Origin: Oscillospiraceae bacterium
Lineage (GTDB): Bacteria; Bacillota; Clostridia; Oscillospirales; Acutalibacteraceae
Direction: 5' to 3'
Length of the DNA stretch: 64,000 nt
Assembly (NCBI GenBank): GCA_015066005.1
Contig: SVPF01000004.1
Span: 1 to 64,000 of the forward strand
The position numbers were made by a program, and so were the translations under genes. This document shows positions 1 to 7,069 of this stretch, in pieces. The notes under the pieces are model-generated. The model was not told the DNA's origin, made no database searches, and was given only the letters and a program-made list of their open reading frames with translations. The stretch's first letter is position 1; each line of letters opens with the position of its first letter.

Positions 1-524
1 GAACTGTTTTTTAGGTGGGTGGTGCGCAGGCGGGTACCGAATGCAAAGCATTGGGTCGCCAAGCATGGAAAATTTTCAACGAAAATTTTTGTCCTGTCAC
101 TCAGACCAAAAATCAGTTCTAACCATTGGGTTAGGGCTGATTTTTCTTTTTATTCCGACAGGACTTGAAGCTTATGAAGGCACACACCGTAAAGAAAAAC
201 AGTTCGGGGAACTGTTTTTTAGGTGGGTGGTGCGCAGGCGGGTACCGAATGCAAAGCATTGGGTCGCCAAGCATGGAAAATTTTCAACGAAAATTTTTGT
301 CCTGTCACTCAGACCAAAAATCAGTTCTAACCATTAGGTTAGGGCTGATTTTTCTTTTTATTCTGACAGGACTTGAAGCTTATGAAGGCACACACCGTAA
401 AGAAAAACAGTTCGGGGAACTGTTTTTTAGGTGGGTGGTGCGAAGGCGGTTACCGAATGCAAAGCATTGGGTCGCCAAGCATGGAAAATTTTCAACGAAA
501 ATTTTTGTCCTGTCACTCAGACCA
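1..524. repeat. Tandem 208-bp repeat, about 2.5 copies, highly structured
   Basis: Units begin at about 1, 209 and 417, giving an exact 208-bp period with only a few substitutions. The third copy breaks off at 524. Almost the whole unit can pair when read on the plus strand. Helices: 180-188 with 226-233 (one bulged A), enclosing a perfect 11-bp hairpin 195-205/209-219; 237-240/265-268 capped by 248-252/256-260; 277-285/289-297; and 299-306/365-372 enclosing 316-324/345-353, which is followed by a T-rich run. The first unit is cut by the window edge. It could be a tandem non-coding RNA gene or a structured DNA repeat; I recognise no named family. Open frames inside it are by-products of the repeat. 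Confidence 0.85.
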
Positions 525-525
525 T

Positions 526-579
526 ATCGAGTGTTTATAACCAGCTTGAAGGTTGGAAAGAGATACTCGATTTTCTTTT
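526..579 (+). terminator. Intrinsic terminator-like hairpin ending the repeat array
   Basis: Stem 526-532/565-571 with an inner helix 541-545/552-556, followed by a T-rich run from 571. It takes the place that the 316-353 hairpin has in the complete repeat units, where the same kind of T-rich tail follows. Confidence 0.55.
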
Positions 580-659
580 ATCCGTAAAATGAGTTTTTCC
601 TTATGTATTGAGTAAAGTACAATATTTTTATGCATTTATTTTTATTCGTTTTTAGTATA

Positions 660-703
660 AAAAAGGTAGATACACGGCAACCTTACCGTGTATCTACCTT
701 TTT
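660..703. terminator. Long bidirectional terminator hairpin
   Basis: A perfect 18-bp stem (660-677/686-703) with an 8-base loop has A-runs on one side and T-runs on the other, so it can terminate on either strand. It lies downstream of the 788-901 and 914-2926 genes read on the minus strand. The stretch 704-787 shows nothing else. Confidence 0.75.
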
Positions 704-787
704 ACTTTTTGAAATTTAATTCATTTTCACTTAACTGTTTTGGCCAACAATAACAACCCCAAAAAGAAGTTATCGTTTTTAAGCCAA

Positions 788-901
788 TTAGTCTAAATCG
801 CCGCTGCCGGTTACTTCCCAACCGTTTCCGCCAACGCCTTCAGCAGCAACATTTTCGGTTTCAAAGGAAACCTTGTTGATTTCAGGAGCTTCAAACTTCA
901 T
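788..901 (-). CDS. Small 37-aa peptide gene downstream of the modular secreted protein
   Basis: The 37-codon frame starts at ATG 901-899 and stops with TAA at 788. A perfect AAGGAGGA ribosome site at 908-915 overlaps the stop codon of the upstream gene 914-2926, so the two are probably translationally coupled. The peptide begins MKFEAPEINKV, is acidic in the middle (FETENV), and ends in a Gly-rich tail (EGVGGNGW, then TGSGDLD). There is no signal peptide, membrane segment or cysteine. Short peptides with this kind of charged leader and Gly/Ser-rich tail can be RiPP precursors, but no maturase is adjacent, so that is only a possibility. Function unknown. The strong ribosome site, the coupling and the downstream terminator at 660-703 support a real gene. 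Confidence 0.65.
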   Translation of the reverse strand: MKFEAPEINKVSFETENVAAEGVGGNGWEVTGSGDLD

Positions 902-913
902 TATAATTCCTCC

Positions 914-2926
914 TTATTTCATAAAAGCTTCAAATGCATTTGCAACAGCAGTATCGGTATCAGCAATAATTTCGCCGCAGTTGAATTCTACAACATCGGT
1001 TGTAAAGTCTTTTTCAGTTCCTTCATAGTCAAAGCCAAGCTTTACGGTAACTGTGCTGTTAAGCTGTTCGAATGACATACCTGTAATTTTAACCATTGTT
1101 ACCTTTTTAAGTGTATCAATTGTAATATCCTTAGTAACGGTTTCGCCAATTGTAACGGTAAGGGTTACGGTGCGGCCTTCTTTACCAAGGGTATTAAGCT
1201 TTGTAATTAAGTCTTGGCTTGCAACAAAGCGAAGGTCAAGGGTACCTGCCTTAAGGTCTGCCTTCATTGTGTTGGAAACTAAGGTGTCAGTATTATCAAC
1301 CTGACCTGCAACAACGGCAGCTTCACCGGTAGCAGCATCAAGTGCACTGAGAAGAGCGTTAAGCTTATCATTATTAGCAACTGCAGAAGCCTTTACGGTT
1401 TCTTTAGAATCGGTTGCCAGCTTAGCTGTATCGATGCCTTCAATTTCAACAACAAGGTTATAGCTAAGGTCTGCGGCAAGTCTTTCAGCGTTAAAGCCTT
1501 CAAAGGTTACCGAACCGCCAACCTGTGCAGTTGAAACATCTACTGTATTGTCATAAGTACCAATAGCATAGTTAAATTCAATTTTGCCGGCCTTTAAAAG
1601 ATCCTCTTCAAAAGCCTTGCTGTAGGTCCAGCTAACTGTTAAGGTGTTTGCTGCTGTATCGTATTCCTTAGTGTAAATAACGGGGGCTGCAGTGTCGCAA
1701 GGAATTTCAACATCCTCTTCAACTGTTTCGCCGCAGTCTTCACAAACAATGTCCTTCTTGCCTGCAGTAAAGTAGGTTGCACCAACTACATTTGCATCCT
1801 TCTTGTTCGTGTGCTGACATTCAGCCACAACACCGTAATAGCCAAACTCATCAATATAGTAATTCAATGTTTTGGCCGATTTTGTAAATTTAAATTGCTT
1901 TACTGTTTGTGTAACATCAACTGCAACACCATTTTTTTGGAAATCCGAATAAGGTATGGTGTAAACACCCTCGCCTGCTTTAAGGGTAATCTTCTTTTCG
2001 TACTGTGTGCTTCCTTGATATAAAATAACCGCAAAATCGGTAAGGTCTCCACCCATATTATATGCCCAGAAAGTAATTCCCTCACCCTTAAGCTCAGCAG
2101 TTAATGAGGCTCTTGTTTTTGTACCTGTCCAAGCGCCTGTTGTTTCATTGCGAACAACGTGTATGCTTCTGCCTGATGTGCCATATCCGCGTTCACCCGA
2201 ATATTCAATGGTTGAATTATCGGCCTGCCAACTAAGCGAGCCTGCTATATCAAAATTATCAATAACTTCATAATTTTCAGGCATAGCAACGGTGCTGGGT
2301 ATAAATTCTACCGGTGCATTGTCATCACGGTAAATTGCTATTTGGTCAACAAAAATAGTGCCTTCAATATTGCTTGTGAATATTATTTCGAACTGGTCAA
2401 TATAAACACCCTGGTCAGTCAAGGTTGCATACTGTGTTTTGGAAAGTGCAAAGTCCTCATACGGAATAAGCACAAGATTTTCACCAACAGAAAGTGTATT
2501 TGTATTAATTTTACCTTCATAAACCGTTGTATTAGTAACTGTAGGTGTTTTTACATTAAGCTTAACATACATAGTTTTATTTGCAGTTAAAGCTTCGGGC
2601 ACATATATCCATAAAGCAATACCGGTATCGGTAATAAGCCAATTACGACCGGTAGTTGTTTTTGCACCCGGCCAACTGCCACCTACTGTCAACTGCAAGC
2701 TGCTACCTGCTGTACCGTAACCGTAATCCGAACTTAAAGCAACTGAACCGCCGCCGGCACCTTGCCAGCTGTTTTTTGTAAGGCCGCCTTCAAAATCCTC
2801 CAAAACAGTAATTTTAGAAGGCATCGTTACTGTGCTTCCGGTAAATGCGCTTGTGGGAATAACCAAACTGCACACAAGCAAAGCCGCTGCACAAACAACT
2901 GCTAAAATTTTGCTGAATTTTTTCAT
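914..2926 (-). CDS. Secreted modular carbohydrate-binding-like protein (670 aa)
   Basis: Residues 1-27 form a typical Sec signal peptide ending near PTSA. Two similar beta-sandwich modules follow, at about 35-205 and 215-370. Each opens with a VLEDF/VIDNF motif, has a GYGT(A/S)G motif and ends with a DQIA/DEFGYYG-type strand. Both resemble the modules of the 48736-51867 protein, which also shares the PxSAFTGSTxTMP sequence after its signal peptide. At about 375-420 is a small Cys/His segment (CQH, CEDCGE) of a kind common in clostridial surface proteins, followed by Ig-like beta-rich sequence to the end. There is no anchor motif, so it is probably secreted or held by the wall. I infer glycan binding from the modules; no catalytic residues are evident. 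Its promoter (2985-3027) has the element found upstream of the GH16 genes 45-50 kb away, which suggests shared control. Confidence 0.75.
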   Translation of the reverse strand: MKKFSKILAVVCAAALLVCSLVIPTSAFTGSTVTMPSKITVLEDFEGGLTKNSWQGAGGGSVALSSDYGYGTAGSSLQLTVGGSWPGAKTTTGRNWLITDTGIALWIYVPEALTANKTMYVKLNVKTPTVTNTTVYEGKINTNTLSVGENLVLIPYEDFALSKTQYATLTDQGVYIDQFEIIFTSNIEGTIFVDQIAIYRDDNAPVEFIPSTVAMPENYEVIDNFDIAGSLSWQADNSTIEYSGERGYGTSGRSIHVVRNETTGAWTGTKTRASLTAELKGEGITFWAYNMGGDLTDFAVILYQGSTQYEKKITLKAGEGVYTIPYSDFQKNGVAVDVTQTVKQFKFTKSAKTLNYYIDEFGYYGVVAECQHTNKKDANVVGATYFTAGKKDIVCEDCGETVEEDVEIPCDTAAPVIYTKEYDTAANTLTVSWTYSKAFEEDLLKAGKIEFNYAIGTYDNTVDVSTAQVGGSVTFEGFNAERLAADLSYNLVVEIEGIDTAKLATDSKETVKASAVANNDKLNALLSALDAATGEAAVVAGQVDNTDTLVSNTMKADLKAGTLDLRFVASQDLITKLNTLGKEGRTVTLTVTIGETVTKDITIDTLKKVTMVKITGMSFEQLNSTVTVKLGFDYEGTEKDFTTDVVEFNCGEIIADTDTAVANAFEAFMK

Positions 2927-2984
2927 AAAATGTCAACTCCTTAAAAATATTCACCTTTAAATAAGGTTACAATAATACACAATT

Positions 2985-3027
2985 ATCATATCACTACATA
3001 TTGTTCTTTACTTGGTATAATTTTAAG
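2985..3027 (-). promoter_or_regulatory. Promoter with shared TACCAAG element, site A
   Basis: On the minus strand a TTATACCAAG element (complement of 3011-3020) is followed 17 bp later by TGATATGATAAT, with the presumed -10 TATGAT at 2990-2985. The same 12-bp -10 block at the same spacing occurs at site C (51944-51985). The element occupies the -35 position, as expected for an activator-dependent promoter. Confidence 0.6.
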
Positions 3028-3111
3028 GTCTTAACCGCAAAAATTCAGTTTTTTTAGTGTAACGTAAACATCTTTAATATTAAAAGTAGAGTAAATTTGG
3101 TGAGTATATAC

Positions 3112-3141
3112 AAAAAATCACCCAACAAATGTCGGGTGATT
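3112..3141 (-). terminator. Intrinsic terminator of the glycyl-radical operon
   Basis: Stem 3131-3141/3116-3126 (11 bp, one G-U) with a 4-base loop is followed on the minus strand by a T-run (complement of 3112-3117). It lies 21 bases past the stop of the activase gene. Confidence 0.8.
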
Positions 3142-3162
3142 TAATTCTGCGTTTTTGTTCGG

Positions 3163-3918
3163 TTAAATAGTATATTCCATTCCAAGCATTTTATATTTTG
3201 CACCTGCGGCTGCATTATAGGGCAGCTTTTCCCAACTGCTGTCACCGATTATCGTTTTAATTGCATTAAGATTTTCTTCCGTATCGGTAATGCTTGGAAT
3301 AAGCGGTGTGCGAATTACAAAGGGCTTTCCGCTTATTTTTAATAATTCAAAATTTTTAAGTATTTGCTCATTAGAAACACCTGTATATTTTTCGTGCTCC
3401 TTACTGTCAGCAAGCTTAATATCCATAATAATAAAATCCAACTTTTCTATTACGGATTCAAACACTTTACTATCAGCAAAGCCGCTGGTTTCAATACAAA
3501 GGTGATAGCCCTTTAACTCCTCAATAAGCTCTAAAAGAAATTGTGGCTGTGCAAGTGGCTCGCCGCCCGAAAAGGTAAAACCGCCAAAGCTGTCGCCCAA
3601 AACCTCAGCCGAGGCCTTAAGCTCATTAGCAAGGTCCTTAGCGCTAACCCTTTTACCTGCAATTTCAAGGCAGTTTTCGGGGCAAGCGTGAATACATTTG
3701 CCGAAAGGCTGACATTCGGGATGGTTACATTCCCTTTGACAGCTCTTACAGCCAATACACCTTGCATCCTTATACATAAGCTGCGGTTCAAAGGATAGGC
3801 CTTCGGGGTTGTGGCACCACCTGCAGCGTAGCGGACAGCCCTTGAAAAAGACAGTTGTTCTTATTCCGGGGCCGTCGTGTACCGCCATTTCCTTAATATC
3901 AAAAATTATACCGGACAT
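3163..3918 (-). CDS. Glycyl-radical enzyme activating enzyme (radical SAM)
   Basis: This is a radical SAM activase that would install the glycyl radical on a partner enzyme, using S-adenosylmethionine and a reduced [4Fe-4S] cluster in the cytoplasm. The CxxxCxxC motif is at C28-C32-C35 (GCPLRCRWC). A cysteine-rich ferredoxin-like insert at about 52-85 (CIGCKSC, CNHPEC, CIHACPENC) is typical of activases of the PFL-like dehydratase and decarboxylase class and absent from PflA itself. A GGEP motif follows at about 117. The 251 aa are slightly short for this class. It is the last gene of the operon GRE-DUF4867-activase, one base after the DUF4867 stop, so its obvious client is the GRE at 4583-6568. 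The exact reaction of that client is unknown. Confidence 0.92.
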   Translation of the reverse strand: MSGIIFDIKEMAVHDGPGIRTTVFFKGCPLRCRWCHNPEGLSFEPQLMYKDARCIGCKSCQRECNHPECQPFGKCIHACPENCLEIAGKRVSAKDLANELKASAEVLGDSFGGFTFSGGEPLAQPQFLLELIEELKGYHLCIETSGFADSKVFESVIEKLDFIIMDIKLADSKEHEKYTGVSNEQILKNFELLKISGKPFVIRTPLIPSITDTEENLNAIKTIIGDSSWEKLPYNAAAGAKYKMLGMEYTI

Positions 3919-3919
3919 A

Positions 3920-4570
3920 TTAGTAATTAACTTTATAATTTATACCGCTAACACCGGCAACTGCACCCTTTTCAACAAGTGCGGTATTTTCCTTATGGGC
4001 AATTAACCACTTGTTTTTAGCCCATAAAAGCTTATCCTCATATTCACCCTCAAGCGGTGTATTTGTACCCTTAGGAAGTACAACAACCCATCCGAAGCCA
4101 TCGTCACTTACACTGCATGGTGAAAAATGAAGTGTTGTAGAATAACATTCCAAAACAGTACCTGCAGGCACATAAAATGCCTTAAAGCAGGATGTGTCAA
4201 TCGCGTTATCCTTAACATCCCACAAATTGCCGACAATAATTACAAGATCGGTCACAGCAATGTTAAATTCGCTTGAGGTGTGCCATTCGGTAGCACCGAA
4301 AATGTTATTACGACCCCAGCAATAGCCAACCTGTATTTTCATTTCGCCAAATAATTTGGTTTTCATTTTACCGGCAATATCAAGCTTTTCAAAGGCTTCA
4401 ACGCTGGGAAGATAAGCCGAACCGCTTTCGGGGTTTGCAATCTTCTTAGCCTCATCAACTATTTCAGCGATATCAAAGCCTTCAATTATTCTGCCATATT
4501 TTGCAAATTCACTTGAATTAACATCATAAATATTCAGTTCGGGATTTTTAGCTTTTAATTCGTTTAACAT
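3920..4570 (-). CDS. DUF4867 family protein, sandwiched between GRE and activase
   Basis: This 216-aa cytoplasmic protein has no signal peptide. I recognise it as DUF4867 from its overall pattern: QVGYCWGRNN, ATEWHTSSEFN, FKAFYVPAGT, and STTLHFSPC near the middle, then KNKWLIAH. The His, Glu and Cys positions in a beta-rich stretch suggest a cupin-like metal-binding sugar-processing fold, but that is inference. As I recall, the family often sits beside sugar isomerases, and here a paralog (54712-55365, roughly half identical by eye) adjoins a fucose/arabinose-isomerase-like gene. Its place between a glycyl-radical enzyme and its activase, 12 bp after the first and 1 bp before the second, suggests it handles the substrate or product of the radical enzyme. 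The start has AGGAG 8 bp upstream. Confidence 0.75.
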   Translation of the reverse strand: MLNELKAKNPELNIYDVNSSEFAKYGRIIEGFDIAEIVDEAKKIANPESGSAYLPSVEAFEKLDIAGKMKTKLFGEMKIQVGYCWGRNNIFGATEWHTSSEFNIAVTDLVIIVGNLWDVKDNAIDTSCFKAFYVPAGTVLECYSTTLHFSPCSVSDDGFGWVVVLPKGTNTPLEGEYEDKLLWAKNKWLIAHKENTALVEKGAVAGVSGINYKVNY

Positions 4571-4582
4571 AATAATACTCCT

Positions 4583-6568
4583 TTATACAGTATATGCCTG
4601 TCTTGCAATTACGTGGTCCTGATATTCCTTATCAAGCTCAACAAAGTAAGCGCTCCAGCCCCAAATACGAACAACCAACTGTCTGTGGTTTTCGGGGTGC
4701 TTTTGGGCATCAAGCATTTTATCAAGGTTAACTGTGTTAAGCTGTAGCTGGTGACCGCCTCGGTCAATGAAGTTTTTAACCAGTAAACCAACCTTTTGAA
4801 TTCCGTCATCATCAGCAAAAATGCTTTGGTGGAATTCAAGGGTTAACGGTCCGCCGTTCATAGCGTTTTCAAAATGCTGTTTTGTCATTGAAGCAATTAC
4901 CGATACAGGACCCTTAACCTTTGCAAAAAGTGATACAGAATAGTTGGTACCAAAGGGTTCCTTTGCTTTTCGGCCGTCGGCAGAGGCGCCAATTTCGTTA
5001 GCGTGCCATAAATAATACATAGCACTACCTGTACCTGCCCTGAAAATACCGCCACGGCAGTTGGTTTTACCCTTTAATGCATTACCGAAGGTGTCAAGTA
5101 ATTCGGTTGCAATGCTGTCGACAAAGTCATCATTATTGCCAAGCTTTGGTGCTTCAAAACGGAGCTTATGTAATAATTCGGGTGTGTTTTCAAAGTTGCT
5201 GTCAACCGCCGCAAGAAGCTCGGCCTTGGAAACGCTTTGTTCTTCAAAAACATATTTTTTAATTGCGGCAAGGCTGTCAGCCGCGGTGGCAATGCCTGTG
5301 CCGTGAATACCAAAGTTGTTATATTTACCGCCGTTATAAATATCACAGTCCATAAGCACATTCATAAAGGGTGACGGAATAAACCACAAATCCTTTATGT
5401 TACTGCAAATGCTGTCACATTCCTTTTCAATTTCAGCCTTAACACTATTGAAAAATTCGTTATAGCTGTTTGCCTTTTCAAGACTGTTATGTAATGCAGT
5501 GTCCACAGCCTTTGGATATGAAAGCGCGGCAATATTTGCAACATCGGCGCCAACGTTTGGTATAATAAATTCCCAACAAGCCGCAACGGTATAATTTACC
5601 GCATCGTTATGGCTATAACCCATTTTTTCAAGGGCGGGAATAACCACATCATCATTAGAATATTGCGGGAAGCCAAGACCTGCTTTTGTAAGCTTTGTAG
5701 CTTCGGTATAGCGGTCGGCAGGGGTATTTTTTGAAACACGCAGATTGATTTTTGGGTCTATCATTTTATTATTGCAGGAAGCCTTTAGGCACAATTCCGA
5801 CAATAGGTTATAAACATCATTTCCGTCCTTATCAATACCGCCAAGCATCATGCTTTGACCGTTATCACCCTGCTGAACACCAACATAAATATCGCTGTCC
5901 TTATTAAAGGATAAGAAAAAGTCTTCCAAAAGCTCAAGGGCAGTATCATAGGTATAAACACCCTTATCCATATCAGCCTTTAAATATTTATACATATATC
6001 TGTCAAAACAGCCAACGGTGTTGTGGTAGTTACCCTCAAGCCAAAGTGAGAAGTGCAAAATACGGAAGAACTGCAAAGCTTCACGGAAATTGCGTGCGGG
6101 ATAACGAGGTACCTGAGTTAATATTTCAACTAAGTCCTCTCTGCCCTGCTTTTTGGCTTCCTCCAAATATTTATCTGAAAGGGCAATTATATTATCAATT
6201 GCTTTTTTGCCGTATTCATCAGCCGATTCACGCTTTTTAAGTAAGCCAACACCAATGGTATCGTAATAATTGGGGGATAAATTTGACATAAAGCCCAATT
6301 CGTGAATATAGTGCTTCGACTTTATTTCTTCCCATTCGCTGTCGGTAAAAATTGCGGGTAAATTTGAAACGGTGCGCAAAAATACTATTTGTTCACCTTC
6401 TAAAATAACTGCTTTTTCTTCACCGCAAAGCCTTGTAAAACGGTCGGACATTCTTTCAATGGGGCTTAAGCCTTTATTTGAATATTCCTGTGCCAAATCC
6501 CAATCAACACTGTGGCGGAATTTGTGATGCTCTTTGTTTAAAATGAAATTGTATAAAATTTTATTCAT
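4583..6568 (-). CDS. Glycyl radical enzyme of unknown substrate (661 aa, short)
   Basis: A PFL-superfamily enzyme. The glycyl radical loop near the C-terminus reads RIWGWSAYF with Gly637. The thiyl site is Cys331 in AACWEF, with Glu333 two residues on, as in the CxE motif of dehydratase, lyase and decarboxylase members; the Cys-Cys pair of pyruvate formate-lyase is absent. The Trp residues on both sides of Gly637 differ from the usual RVxGY pattern. At 661 aa it is clearly shorter than characterised members (roughly 760-850). It heads an operon with DUF4867 and a matching activase (3163-6568), so the sugar-linked DUF4867 hints at a sugar or sugar-acid substrate, which remains inference. A strong AGGAGG site precedes the ATG. 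A 67-bp stretch (5099-5165) is nearly duplicated at 54640-54706. Confidence 0.88.
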   Translation of the reverse strand: MNKILYNFILNKEHHKFRHSVDWDLAQEYSNKGLSPIERMSDRFTRLCGEEKAVILEGEQIVFLRTVSNLPAIFTDSEWEEIKSKHYIHELGFMSNLSPNYYDTIGVGLLKKRESADEYGKKAIDNIIALSDKYLEEAKKQGREDLVEILTQVPRYPARNFREALQFFRILHFSLWLEGNYHNTVGCFDRYMYKYLKADMDKGVYTYDTALELLEDFFLSFNKDSDIYVGVQQGDNGQSMMLGGIDKDGNDVYNLLSELCLKASCNNKMIDPKINLRVSKNTPADRYTEATKLTKAGLGFPQYSNDDVVIPALEKMGYSHNDAVNYTVAACWEFIIPNVGADVANIAALSYPKAVDTALHNSLEKANSYNEFFNSVKAEIEKECDSICSNIKDLWFIPSPFMNVLMDCDIYNGGKYNNFGIHGTGIATAADSLAAIKKYVFEEQSVSKAELLAAVDSNFENTPELLHKLRFEAPKLGNNDDFVDSIATELLDTFGNALKGKTNCRGGIFRAGTGSAMYYLWHANEIGASADGRKAKEPFGTNYSVSLFAKVKGPVSVIASMTKQHFENAMNGGPLTLEFHQSIFADDDGIQKVGLLVKNFIDRGGHQLQLNTVNLDKMLDAQKHPENHRQLVVRIWGWSAYFVELDKEYQDHVIARQAYTV

Positions 6569-6614
6569 AGCGTATCCCTCCTTTTTTAATTATAAGCAAC
6601 CTTTTAACATATTC

Positions 6615-6637
6615 ACGCAAAATGTTGCGTTATTATA
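6615..6637 (-). promoter_or_regulatory. Extended -10 and palindromic operator upstream of the GRE operon
   Basis: On the minus strand an extended -10 TGCTATAAT (TATAAT at 6637-6632) is followed by a perfect ACGCAA-4-TTGCGT palindrome (6615-6630) covering the likely start site. This resembles LacI-family operators. A second TATAAT lies at 6594-6589. No regulator gene is adjacent. Confidence 0.5.
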
Positions 6638-6651
6638 GCAATATTTTTACT

Positions 6652-7044
6652 TTATTGTATCATTCGCTTTATATATGCTATGACCAATAATATCAAAATT
6701 CCGACAACCACAAATATTATGTGGTTAATTATATTCTGCCTTTTCTCAGTTTTTTCATCAATTTCCGGTGGTTCCTCATATACTCCTTCAATTTTCTTCA
6801 ATTCATCAACAGTGAAATGGGCACGACATTCGGGGCATTCAAATTCCTTCCAGGTAAATTTTACATCACCTTTAACCGTAATATCCCACAAACCGAAGTC
6901 AAAATCTTTGGCTTCATGTGAGTTAGAATTTACAACCCTTGAAACCTTTACGGTTTTGAGTGCATTTGCACAATGCGGACATTTATGTTTAGTTAGAGAA
7001 ACATATTTTATGTCATTGTTAAAATATTGTCTACCACGCAACAT
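6652..7044 (-). CDS. Zinc-ribbon protein with C-terminal membrane anchor
   Basis: I chose the start at ATG 7044-7042 because TAAAGGAG lies 8 bp upstream and this start clears the end of the U32 gene by 25 bp. The longer frame beginning at 7128 would overlap that gene by 59 bp. The 130-aa product has CPHC (about 22-25) and CPEC (about 71-74), which together can form one zinc site. An acidic linker follows, and then a single hydrophobic helix at about 107-125 ending in basic residues, so the ribbon probably faces the cytoplasm. Function unknown. It follows the U32 peptidase on the same strand and may be co-transcribed with it. Confidence 0.65.
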   Translation of the reverse strand: MLRGRQYFNNDIKYVSLTKHKCPHCANALKTVKVSRVVNSNSHEAKDFDFGLWDITVKGDVKFTWKEFECPECRAHFTVDELKKIEGVYEEPPEIDEKTEKRQNIINHIIFVVVGILILLVIAYIKRMIQ

Positions 7045-7069
7045 ATCAAAGGCTCCTTTAAAAATACCT

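Noticed and set aside
1..524. CRISPR array
   Set aside because: The repeat unit is 208 bp with nearly identical content throughout; there are no unique spacers.
41..587. Two open frames of 98 and 140 codons inside the 208-bp repeat
   Set aside because: They arise only because the repeat lacks stops in those frames; the unit length is not a multiple of three, so the reading frame changes between copies, and no ribosome site precedes them.
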